Shown here: positions 1 through 5,040 of the stretch, piece after piece
How the letters are laid out: the number at the start of each line of letters is the position of its first letter
Numbering within the stretch: the stretch's first letter is position 1
Source: an uncultured Oscillibacter sp.
GTDB lineage: Bacteria; Bacillota; Clostridia; Oscillospirales; Oscillospiraceae
DNA length: 5,837 nt
Direction of reading: 5' to 3'
Assembly: GCA_905233795.1 (NCBI GenBank)
Contig: CAJOFP010000113.1
Span: 1 to 5,837, forward strand
Position numbers and translations under genes: made by a program
The notes under the pieces: generated by a model
Seen by the model: only the letters and a program-made list of their open reading frames with translations
Told to the model about the DNA's origin: nothing
The model's database searches: none

Positions 1-957
1 CGACGCCGTCAATTCCGTGACGAACGTGCGGACGCCTAATTGCAATATCGCCAGATAGACCGCGAAATTCAAAGATTTGTCAAAGCACCACCAGACGTAA
101 TTTTCACTTTCGGAAATATTCCCGGCGGCGACAAAATACGGCTTGCCGATAATCGCCAAGATAATCCCGAAAAATACAGTCATTAAAATCGCCGTACAGA
201 CCATATTTTCATTGAAAATCGAGAAGAAACCGGGCATTTCCATATCGCCGACTTTTTTGGGCTTTTTCCCGTCTTTCGGGGCGAATAATTTTTCCGCCAA
301 GAAAGAGCCGAGACGAATGCCAAACATCTGTTGATGGGCGATAGCGAATCCCGCGCCGTCGGACAATTCCTGCATGGGTTTAATCGTCAAATTCGCGCCG
401 ACAGCCCAGTAAGCGCCCAATAAAATTGACATGACAATCATCATGGGCCAAGACACCGTCGCGCCGTCGCCCGCTAACCGCGGCAACGCGAAAATTAACA
501 GCCATAACGCCGTCGCCGCCTGTTGGACCTGTACATGGCCGGTCGTGAATAACGCCCGGCATTTCGTGATTTTATTAAATCTTACCAATACAATATTAAA
601 AATAAACGCGATTAATAACAATAACATCGTATCGGCGAAGCTCTTGCCGATGGCGTCCATAGCGTCCTGCACGGCGTTCTGTCCGTAATACGGATCAGTC
701 ACGACAGCCGTCAGATTAAATCTTTCGCGCAGACCGGCGAGAATCGGCCGGAATGTACTGGTCAGACCGGCGGAACCGGCGTTTAAAATCAGCATGCCGA
801 TAATGGCTTTGAGCGTACCCGCCAGCGTGTCATACCATTTCTTTCCCATGAGCGTATAGCCCAACAGGGTCAAAAAGCCGACCATATACGGCGCTTTCTG
901 CAAAACATAAGTAGCGAAGAAACGCCAGATCGCTAATAATATATCCAATATAATCAT
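1..957 (-). CDS. ulaA: Ascorbate-specific PTS permease, IIC component (partial, C-terminus beyond window)
   Basis: Membrane channel subunit of the ascorbate phosphotransferase system: it brings L-ascorbate across the inner membrane while the IIA and IIB partners phosphorylate it to ascorbate-6-phosphate. The minus-strand frame is open from an ATG at 957-955 to the window edge, giving 319 residues of a protein of about 465 in E. coli. It is hydrophobic throughout and matches UlaA from memory: a start region with KAPYMVGFLTLLGY (21-34), GSAGLTSTFRP (61-71), TGHVQVQQ (139-146), KPMQELSDGAGFAIAHQQ (193-210) and GVRTFVTEL (308-316). His141, Gln145, His208 and Gln209 align with E. coli UlaA residues reported near the substrate (recalled as H135, Q139, H194, Q195). 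The start is set by GAAAGGG at 966-972, 8 nt upstream. It follows ulaC on the same strand after a 280-bp gap filled by a repeat, and has its own promoter. The stop is not visible, so fusion to a IIB domain cannot be excluded. Confidence 0.95.
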   Translation of the reverse strand, partial: MIILDILLAIWRFFATYVLQKAPYMVGFLTLLGYTLMGKKWYDTLAGTLKAIIGMLILNAGSAGLTSTFRPILAGLRERFNLTAVVTDPYYGQNAVQDAMDAIGKSFADTMLLLLIAFIFNIVLVRFNKITKCRALFTTGHVQVQQAATALWLLIFALPRLAGDGATVSWPMMIVMSILLGAYWAVGANLTIKPMQELSDGAGFAIAHQQMFGIRLGSFLAEKLFAPKDGKKPKKVGDMEMPGFFSIFNENMVCTAILMTVFFGIILAIIGKPYFVAAGNISESENYVWWCFDKSLNFAVYLAILQLGVRTFVTELTAS

Positions 958-985
958 AAAATAAACCCTTTCATGATTGATTACT

Positions 986-1014
986 ATTATAATTTATATT
1001 TTATATTTTTACAA
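986..1014 (-). promoter_or_regulatory. Promoter of ulaA (TTGTAA-N17-TATAAT)
   Basis: On the minus strand a -35 TTGTAA (1014-1009) is followed after exactly 17 nt by a perfect -10 TATAAT (991-986). Transcription would start near 979, leaving a leader of about 20 nt containing the GAAAGGG ribosome binding site. This suggests ulaA can be expressed independently of ulaG and ulaC. The AT-rich spacer raises the chance of a fortuitous -10, but the two boxes and their spacing are near ideal. Confidence 0.65.
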
Positions 1015-1023
1015 GCGCTTTTT
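1009..1023. promoter_or_regulatory. cre-like palindrome overlapping the ulaA -35
   Basis: TTACAAGCGCTTTTT contains the perfect palindrome AAGCGCTT (1013-1020). It fits the CcpA catabolite-response consensus WTGNAANCGNWNNCW with two mismatches. It overlaps the -35 box of the ulaA promoter, a position where a bound repressor would block RNA polymerase. Catabolite repression is typical of PTS sugar genes in Bacillota. Assignment to CcpA is inference; another dyad-binding regulator is possible. Confidence 0.4.
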
Positions 1024-1034
1024 TATAAAATCCC

Positions 1035-1192
1035 GAACCTCTCCCCCTGTCCCCCTCCCCTTATAAAGGGAGGGGGAACGTAATTTTTAGATTTTCGTCC
1101 CAAAATATCCCGCAATCCCAATTTAAAACGAAATTTTTTCGTTTTTCGTCCCCCCTCTCCTTTTTAGGAGAGGGGGACAGGGGGTGAGGTTC
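1035..1192. repeat. MITE-like intergenic repeat, copy A (158 bp)
   Basis: The element begins GAACCTCTCCCCCTGTCCCC and ends with the near-complement GGACAGGGGGTGAGGTTC, so it has terminal inverted repeats. Each arm folds on itself as well: the right arm CCCCCTCTCCT-TTTT-AGGAGAGGGGG (1151-1176) is a perfect 11-bp stem, and the left arm pairs CCCCCTCCC with GGGAGGGGG. The AT-rich interior carries AATTTTTAGATTT (1082-1094), AAAATAT (1102-1108) and TTTCGTCCCCCC (1144-1155). All three recur in reverse orientation at matching spacing in the copy at 4832-4990. It fills the gap between ulaC and ulaA and has no coding capacity. No target-site duplication is obvious. Confidence 0.85.
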
Positions 1193-1237
1193 TATTTATC
1201 TAAAAAAGGGGTAAGATATTAAATATTATATTTTATA

Positions 1238-1726
1238 TTAATCGTCATCTTCCTGCGGGGGATTGTCGGCCTCGGCTTTTAAAATATCCTCCGGGGTATT
1301 GGCTTCCTGTAACGCGTCTAACAGGGGATAATTCGTGAACACTTCCATTAAAGCCGCCATATTATCCAAATGCTCATTCGGATCGTTGGCGACAAGCGTG
1401 AAAAATAATTTGGCGTGTTTCTTTTCGCCGTCCTCGTCCTCGCCGAAGTCCACGACATCTTTTACGCGTAAAAATCCCACAGCCGTTTTCAACGCGCCCA
1501 CGGCGTTTTCCTGCGTATGCGGCATGGCTACTTCATGATCATAGACCATATAAGGGCCGTATTTCTCAATGCAGGCGACAATCTGTTTATAATAATCCGG
1601 TTCGACATAGCCGGTCTTAATCAGCGACTCCGTACTGAGTTTGACGCCCTCCTGCCATGAATCCACATGATCCACGAATTTATAATGCCCGCGTTCGACA
1701 ATCTTTTGCAAAATGCTGTTCGCCAT
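1238..1726 (-). CDS. ulaC: Ascorbate-specific PTS IIA component
   Basis: Cytoplasmic phosphocarrier that takes phosphate from HPr and passes it to the ascorbate IIB protein. The 162-residue product is close to E. coli UlaC (about 154) and belongs to the mannitol/fructose IIA (PTS EIIA type 2) fold. Visible landmarks are SWQEGVKL (23-30), YVEPDYYKQI (40-49), YGPYMVYDHEVAMPH (56-70) and NEHLDNMAALMEVF (117-130). His70 in the MPH motif is the expected phosphorylated residue (E. coli His68), and His119 corresponds to the second conserved active-site histidine of the fold. The C-terminus is unusually acidic (QEDDD). The start is fixed by AAGGAGG at 1734-1740, 7 nt before the ATG. It lies between ulaG and ulaA on the same strand, with repeat elements on both sides. 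No IIB gene lies next to it. Confidence 0.93.
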   Translation of the reverse strand: MANSILQKIVERGHYKFVDHVDSWQEGVKLSTESLIKTGYVEPDYYKQIVACIEKYGPYMVYDHEVAMPHTQENAVGALKTAVGFLRVKDVVDFGEDEDGEKKHAKLFFTLVANDPNEHLDNMAALMEVFTNYPLLDALQEANTPEDILKAEADNPPQEDDD

Positions 1727-1733
1727 GTTTCAC

Positions 1734-1740
1734 CCTCCTT
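1734..1740 (-). promoter_or_regulatory. Ribosome binding site of ulaC
   Basis: The minus strand reads AAGGAGG followed by 7 nt and the ATG at 1726. It is a near-perfect Shine-Dalgarno sequence and decides the start codon. A repeat element ends only 7 bp upstream of it, so a hairpin in the transcript would abut this site. Confidence 0.85.
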
Positions 1741-1747
1741 GCGGATT

Positions 1748-1858
1748 GAACCTCTCCCCTGTCCCCTCCCCTTATAAGGGGAGGGGAACTTGAAACGAAA
1801 CATTTCACTTTATGTCCCCCCTCTCCTTTTTAGGAGAGGGGGACAGGGGGTGAGGTTC
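1748..1858. repeat. MITE-like intergenic repeat, copy B (111 bp, shortened)
   Basis: Same termini as copy A: GAACCTCTCCCCTGTCCCC on the left and GGACAGGGGGTGAGGTTC on the right. The left arm contains a perfect 24-bp palindrome, CCCCTCCCCTTA followed directly by TAAGGGGAGGGG. The right arm has the same 11-bp stem with a TTTT loop as copy A. The interior is about 47 bp shorter and keeps only the edges (GGGGAAC and GTCCCCCC), so it looks like an internally deleted version. It occupies most of the 177-bp gap between ulaG and ulaC. Confidence 0.85.
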
Positions 1859-1884
1859 AAAATTTAACTTGTGTTTCGCGCAAT

Positions 1885-1913
1885 ATTATATAAATTAATC
1901 AAATTACAGGCAA
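1885..1913 (-). promoter_or_regulatory. Candidate promoter of ulaC overlapping the end of ulaG
   Basis: On the minus strand TTGCCT (1913-1908) is followed by 17 nt and TATAAT (1890-1885). The -35 lies inside the last codons of ulaG and matches consensus at only 4 of 6 positions; the -10 is perfect. Transcription would begin near 1878, and the leader would contain all of repeat copy B. Readthrough from ulaG is an equally good explanation for ulaC expression. Confidence 0.35.
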
Positions 1914-3007
1914 GAGCGATACGGGATATTCTGCGGAGCCTCGAAACAATCGTCAAAGCCTCTCGGATGATGATAGTAAATTTTATCTTTATCCAGCGGC
2001 CATGTATACTTGCCGCCGACCTGCCAGAAGAACGGATGGAATTTATATTCATTCCGGTCTTTCTTGAAGTCATATAATAATTTAATCTCTTCGCAATCGG
2101 CTTGGAAGTTCGTCCAGACATCCCAGTGAATGGGAATCACGACTTTGCAACGCAAATTTTCCGCCATACGCAAGACATCAATGGAAGTCATTTTGTCCTG
2201 CATACCAATCGGATTTTCGCCGAACGAGCCAAACGCTACGTCTATATCATAATCTTTGCCGTGTTTGGCGAAATAAATCGAGAAATGCGAATCGCCCGAA
2301 TGATAAATATTTCCGCCGGGGGTCTTGACTAAATAATTCACGGCTTTTTCGTCCATATCCGTGGGACATTTGCCGGTAAGCTCTTCCCGATCCGGGCCGG
2401 TTGAATCCGTCGTGACGATACAAGTCCGGTCAAAGCTGTCTAAGCATACTATTTCAATATCTTTGATTTTGATAATATCTCCCGGCTTGACAATCTTGCA
2501 TCTCTCTTCCGGCACGCCCCATTTAATCCACGTTTCCACGGATTTCAAAGGCCCGATAAACGGCACGGGGATTTCATTCCCGTTCTCATCCGTCGTCGTC
2601 ATACCGCTTTGCAATACATGCGCCGCCCATTCCGCCGACATATGATCCTGATGATAATGCGTCGCCAGAACCGCGTCAACCTGCTTGAAAGCGAACGGAT
2701 CAATCACAAACGGCACATTACGCAAATTGGGCTGCATTTTGCGTCCGCCGCACATATTCGCCATCTGATGTCCGACCGCCATTTTGCCGTTGCCGTGTGT
2801 GCGTTTGCCGTTGCCGCACCATAAATCAATCGTGATATTCGCGCCGCCGGGGGTCTTGAACCAGATACCCGTGCAGCCCAGCCACCACATAGCGACATTG
2901 CCCGGCTGTACGACTTCGTTTTCAATATCCTCGACCAGCCAAGTCCCCCACTCCGGGAACGTGGACATGATCCATTTTTCCCGCGTCATTTCCGAAATTT
3001 TACTCAT
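1904..3007 (-). CDS. ulaG: L-ascorbate-6-phosphate lactonase
   Basis: Cytoplasmic metal-dependent hydrolase that opens the lactone ring of L-ascorbate-6-phosphate to give 3-keto-L-gulonate-6-phosphate, the first step after PTS uptake. The 367-residue product belongs to the metallo-beta-lactamase fold and resembles E. coli UlaG (354 residues, Mn-dependent) along its whole length. Landmarks are [10 protein letters not shown] (15-24), [11 protein letters not shown] (39-49), the metal motif THYHQDH (116-122; His117, His119, Asp121, His122), YHSGDSH (235-241; His236, Asp239), [10 protein letters not shown] (272-281), IPIHWDVW (291-298; His294) and WPLDKD plus [10 protein letters not shown] towards the end. 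The extra length comes mainly from a short insert near 134-148. The ATG at 3007 is preceded by AGGAGG (3020-3025), 12 nt away, slightly long, with a purine-rich linker. It is the first minus-strand gene from the divergent control region. Confidence 0.97.
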   Translation of the reverse strand: MSKISEMTREKWIMSTFPEWGTWLVEDIENEVVQPGNVAMWWLGCTGIWFKTPGGANITIDLWCGNGKRTHGNGKMAVGHQMANMCGGRKMQPNLRNVPFVIDPFAFKQVDAVLATHYHQDHMSAEWAAHVLQSGMTTTDENGNEIPVPFIGPLKSVETWIKWGVPEERCKIVKPGDIIKIKDIEIVCLDSFDRTCIVTTDSTGPDREELTGKCPTDMDEKAVNYLVKTPGGNIYHSGDSHFSIYFAKHGKDYDIDVAFGSFGENPIGMQDKMTSIDVLRMAENLRCKVVIPIHWDVWTNFQADCEEIKLLYDFKKDRNEYKFHPFFWQVGGKYTWPLDKDKIYYHHPRGFDDCFEAPQNIPYRSCL

Positions 3008-3167
3008 GTTTTCTACTTTCCTCCTTTTCCCTTACGGCATTTTAAAATATTAAAAAAATATAATTATAATATAATTATAAAAATATTTTAAAAATATTAA
3101 AATATCCCGTCCGCAATCACATTTTAACGCTTTTTCCCTTGTCAGTTCCCTTTTTATTGCGATTTTT

Positions 3168-3195
3168 ATTTTATCAAAAACGCTGATTTTTTCAA
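3168..3195 (-). promoter_or_regulatory. Promoter of ulaG (TTGAAA-N16-TAAAAT)
   Basis: On the minus strand TTGAAA (3195-3190) is followed by 16 nt and TAAAAT (3173-3168), each matching consensus at 5 of 6 positions. The start would be near 3160, giving a leader of about 150 nt before ulaG. The direct TATGTTCG boxes lie immediately upstream of its -35. Other -10-like hexamers occur in the AT-rich block at 3055-3080, so the true start could lie closer to the gene. Confidence 0.5.
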
Positions 3196-3203
3196 CCGTA
3201 ATT

Positions 3204-3251
3204 TATGTTCGTTTTATATTTTTATGTTCGATTTAAACGCTTACAAGTTCG
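3204..3251. promoter_or_regulatory. Direct GTTCG-core boxes upstream of the ulaG promoter
   Basis: TATGTTCG occurs at 3204-3211 and again at 3223-3230, and AAGTTCG ends a third, weaker box at 3251. GTTCG begins at 3207, 3226 and 3247, spacings of 19 and 21 bp, about two helical turns. TATGTTCG equals the half-site of the E. coli GlpR operator as recalled, and GlpR and UlaR are both DeoR-family repressors. A DeoR-type sugar regulator is therefore a reasonable guess, but no regulator gene is in the window. Confidence 0.45.
3231..3245. promoter_or_regulatory. cre-like site upstream of the ulaG promoter
   Basis: ATTTAAACGCTTACA matches the CcpA catabolite-response consensus WTGNAANCGNWNNCW with one mismatch (G to T at position 3). 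It lies between the second and third GTTCG boxes, roughly 70-85 bp upstream of the inferred ulaG start. Its core AAACGCTTACAA resembles AAGCGCTTGTAA at the ulaA promoter, read on the minus strand. Such short degenerate sites arise by chance fairly often in AT-rich DNA. Confidence 0.4.
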
Positions 3252-3332
3252 TTTTTGTGCAAAATCACTAAAACCTTTTTTACTTGTATTTTCCCGCGAT
3301 TTTCCCGCCCGTTCACAAATCCGTAACAAAAT

Positions 3333-3363
3333 ATCACGCCTTGTGATTGCTTTATCAAAGCAA
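3333..3363. promoter_or_regulatory. Two abutting palindromes
   Basis: ATCAC-GCCTT-GTGAT (3333-3347) is followed, sharing one base, by TTGCTTT-ATC-AAAGCAA (3347-3363), a perfect 7-bp dyad. They lie about midway between the two divergent promoters, 50 bp upstream of the plus-strand -35. The string TTATCAAAGC in the second palindrome recurs at 3450-3459 just after the plus-strand promoter. These look like protein-binding dyads; the regulator is unknown. Confidence 0.4.
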
Positions 3364-3413
3364 ATATGGCAAAATGACGAATTTTTTCACGCTAAAAAAT
3401 CGCGTTCCGCCTC

Positions 3414-3442
3414 TTGCAAATTGATTTCCCGCGCCGTATAAT
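3414..3442 (+). promoter_or_regulatory. Promoter of the 352-residue gene (TTGCAA-N17-TATAAT)
   Basis: TTGCAA (3414-3419) is followed by exactly 17 nt and a perfect TATAAT (3437-3442). Transcription would start near 3449, giving a long leader of about 283 nt that includes the inverted GTTCG sites and repeat copy D. It is the best plus-strand promoter found between 3300 and 3731. Confidence 0.55.
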
Positions 3443-3452
3443 TTAAATTATC

Positions 3453-3506
3453 AAAGCGAACAGATTTTCCATTTCAAGTTCTTTTCTATCCGCGTTTGTT
3501 CGCTTT
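3453..3506. promoter_or_regulatory. Widely spaced inverted operator pair, AAAGCGAACA and TGTTCGCTTT
   Basis: AAAGCGAACA (3453-3462) and TGTTCGCTTT (3497-3506) are perfect 10-bp complements 44 bp apart, about four helical turns. The first lies at roughly +5 from the inferred plus-strand start. The GTTCG core is shared with the boxes upstream of ulaG, suggesting one regulator for both directions. The arrangement would suit a repressor bridging two sites; the RNA hairpin alternative has a long 34-nt loop. Confidence 0.45.
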
Positions 3507-3597
3507 CTAATTCATATTGCGTAAAATCCCCGGAGATTTTATAGAAAAAACGACGATTTTTGATTATATTTTTATTATTTTTATCTTTTTAAAATCA

Positions 3598-3690
3598 AAA
3601 ACCCTTCCCCCTGTCCCCCTTCCCTTTCAGGGACGGGGGAACGTGAAATTGAAAAAGTCCCCCCTGAAAGGGGGGATTTAGGGGGGTTTT
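3598..3690. repeat. GC-rich intergenic repeat, copy D (divergent)
   Basis: It starts AAAACCCTTCCCCCTGTCCC and ends GGGGGGTTTT, with AAAACCC and GGGTTTT complementary at the ends. The left part resembles the left arms of copies A and B (CCCCCTGTCCCCCT, GGGGGAACGT). The right part is of another type: CCCCCCT-GAA-AGGGGGG (3659-3675) is a perfect 7-bp stem, followed by ATTTAGGGGGG. It lies in the inferred leader of the 352-residue gene, about 30 bp before its ribosome binding site. Confidence 0.6.
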
Positions 3691-3718
3691 ATTTCTTAAA
3701 AATTTTAATTTTAAAAAC

Positions 3719-3723
3719 GGAGG
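3719..3723 (+). promoter_or_regulatory. Ribosome binding site of the 352-residue gene
   Basis: GGAGG sits 8 nt before the ATG at 3732, an optimal spacing that fixes the start codon. Confidence 0.8.
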
Positions 3724-3731
3724 CTGTTTCT

Positions 3732-4790
3732 ATGAAAGTCGAAAAAAAAGTGATTTCCAATCTTGAGAAATGCTATGCCATGTCGGAGTTAAACCATCAG
3801 GGGAAACGCTATTTTTTAGTGGCGGCGGAAAAGAATAATCCGTGCTATTTATTCTCCGAAAGCGGCGAAAAATTAGACACCGTCTGGACGGGCCCCGGCG
3901 GCGTCATGACCATGACGCAAGTCCCCGGCTCTGACGGACAATTCCTGTCCACGCGCAAATTTTATTCCCCCAACGATTCCCGCGACGCGAGTATTGTGAT
4001 TGCCACGCCCAAGACTTCCGTCGATATGGGACTGAAAAAAGACGGCTTCGGACTGGAATTTAACGAACGTATAGACTGGGAAATCCGTACTCTTTGCGAC
4101 GCGCCGTTTGTCCACCGTTTCGGGATTTTAAATCGCAACGGCGTCAATTATTTATTCGTATGCTGTTTAAAATCCGGGCATGAGTATAAAAACGACTGGC
4201 GTTTTCCCGGCGAATGCTTCGCGGCTGTCCTGCCCGACGATCTGTCCGAATTTGACAAAGATCATCAGTTACATCTCAAGAAAATCAAATCCGGCTTATT
4301 ACGCAATCACGGTTATTGTAAAATCAGCTGGAACGGTCATGACGCGGCGTTAATCGGCTGTGAACACCGTCAAATCTGCTCCATCCCCGCGAGTGATTCC
4401 GTATTGCTCGACTTCGACGGCGACGGCAAGCCCGAACTGGGAACCATCAGCCCGTTCCACGGCAATTCTTTAACCATTTATCACTTAGACGAATTTGGAA
4501 ATTATATACCCTGCTGGAAACTCCCCGACCCGGAATCCGAGACCGAAATGCTTCACGCGACTTGGGCGGGCAATTTGTTAAACAAGCCGACTTGGGTTGT
4601 CGGCTGGCGCAAAGGCACGCGCAAGACAATCGCAATCACATTCGAGAACGGCGCGTATCAGACGCAAGTCATCGACGAGAACACCGGTTGCGCGAACGTC
4701 CTGCACTTTGTCAATTCCGCCGGACAAGACGTAATTGTCGCCACCAACCGCGAAATCGACGAAGCCGCCATGTATACTTTTTCAGAATAA
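3732..4790 (+). CDS. Soluble protein of unknown function, possible beta-propeller (FG-GAP/VCBS-like DxDxDG loop)
   Basis: A 352-residue protein with no signal peptide or membrane segment, so probably cytoplasmic. I do not recognise a characterised relative. The clearest motif is DFDGDGKPELG (227-237), a DxDxDG calcium-type loop as found in FG-GAP/VCBS beta-propeller blades, followed by SPFHGNSLTIYHLDEFGNY. Other segments that look conserved are HATWAG (275-280), VVGWRKGTRK (289-298), GCANVLHF (319-326) and TNREIDEAAMYTF (338-350). Alternating beta-rich segments ending in short turns (YFLVAAE, YLFVCCLK, DAALIGCEH, DVIVATN) fit repeated blades; histidines are frequent. GGAGG lies 8 nt before the ATG. 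It is divergent from ulaG across shared operator-like boxes, so a role in handling ascorbate or a related sugar acid or lactone is a plausible inference, not shown. The AT-rich 40-bp tail after the stop has no clear terminator. Confidence 0.85.
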   Translation: MKVEKKVISNLEKCYAMSELNHQGKRYFLVAAEKNNPCYLFSESGEKLDTVWTGPGGVMTMTQVPGSDGQFLSTRKFYSPNDSRDASIVIATPKTSVDMGLKKDGFGLEFNERIDWEIRTLCDAPFVHRFGILNRNGVNYLFVCCLKSGHEYKNDWRFPGECFAAVLPDDLSEFDKDHQLHLKKIKSGLLRNHGYCKISWNGHDAALIGCEHRQICSIPASDSVLLDFDGDGKPELGTISPFHGNSLTIYHLDEFGNYIPCWKLPDPESETEMLHATWAGNLLNKPTWVVGWRKGTRKTIAITFENGAYQTQVIDENTGCANVLHFVNSAGQDVIVATNREIDEAAMYTFSE

Positions 4791-4831
4791 TATATAATAT
4801 AAATAATATAAAATCCTATTGCTTTTTTTCA

Positions 4832-4990
4832 GAACCTCACCCCCTGTCCCCCTCTCCTAAGTAGGAGAGGGGGGACGAAATAATAAAAATTCCGTCTGAA
4901 ATATCATATTTTATCCATATTTTACGCCGGAAATCTAAAAATTTAGTTCCCCCTCTCCTTTTTAGGAGAGGGGGACAGGGGGTGAGGTTC
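4832..4990. repeat. MITE-like intergenic repeat, copy C (159 bp, inverted relative to copy A)
   Basis: The termini are GAACCTCACCCCCTGTCCCC and GGACAGGGGGTGAGGTTC. The left arm folds as CCCCCTCTCCTA-AG-TAGGAGAGGGGG, and the right arm has the same 11-bp stem with TTTT loop as copies A and B. Read on the minus strand, the interior carries AATTTTTAGATTT (4943-4931), AAAATAT (4923-4917) and TTTCGTCCCCCC (4880-4869), in the same order and almost the same spacing as copy A. It fills most of the gap between the 352-residue gene and the MgtC-family gene and ends 33 bp before the latter's ribosome binding site. Confidence 0.85.
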
Positions 4991-5023
4991 ATATTCCAAA
5001 AAATAAAATGATTTCAGTTCTTG

Positions 5024-5030
5024 AAAGGAG
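5024..5030 (+). promoter_or_regulatory. Ribosome binding site deciding the start of the MgtC-family gene
   Basis: AAAGGAG lies 10 nt before the ATG at 5041. The in-frame ATG at 5008, 11 codons earlier, has only A-rich sequence before it and no Shine-Dalgarno, so 5041 is preferred. Confidence 0.75.
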
Positions 5031-5040
5031 TGGCGCCTGT

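Larger units (their letters stand above)
3008..3731. other. Divergent intergenic control region (724 bp, non-coding)
   Basis: This gap separates ulaG from the divergent 352-residue gene. It is strongly AT-rich. From left to right it holds the ulaG leader with a very AT-rich stretch (3039-3105), the ulaG promoter, a block of direct GTTCG boxes with a cre-like site, overlapping palindromes (3333-3363), the plus-strand promoter, a widely spaced inverted repeat, and repeat copy D close to the start of the plus-strand gene. A 78-codon open frame at 3205-3441 lacks a ribosome binding site and overlaps the regulatory sites, so no gene is called. Confidence 0.7.

Noticed and set aside
143..688. Short open frames on both strands across the left part of the window
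   Set aside because: They are antisense or out-of-frame shadows of the ulaA reading frame, which runs uninterrupted to the edge.
1035..1192. Repeat arms as simple intrinsic terminators
   Set aside because: The stems are strong but not followed by T-runs, and the conserved interior and terminal inverted repeats are better explained by a dispersed element. A termination role is not excluded.
1028..1200. Target-site duplications flanking the repeats
   Set aside because: Flanks of copies A, B and C were compared and no convincing direct duplication was seen next to GAACC/GGTTC.
3040..3093. 12-bp inverted repeat TTTTAAAATATT/AATATTTTAAAA in the ulaG leader
   Set aside because: Perfect but made only of A and T in a low-complexity stretch; likely chance and would form a weak hairpin.
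3257..3270. CRP-like site TGTGCAAAATCACT
   Set aside because: The spacing between TGTG and TCAC is two bases too short for the TGTGA-N6-TCACA consensus.
3205..3441. 78-codon plus-strand open frame in the divergent gap
   Set aside because: No ribosome binding site, cysteine/arginine/phenylalanine-rich composition typical of translated AT-rich spacer, and overlap with promoter and operator-like sites.
4562..4864. 100-codon plus-strand frame overlapping the end of the 352-residue gene
   Set aside because: Arginine-rich out-of-frame translation of the real gene that runs into repeat copy C; no ribosome binding site.
1035..4990. CRISPR array
   Set aside because: The repeats are far apart, separated by genes, vary in length and have internal palindromes; there are no regularly spaced short repeats with unique spacers.
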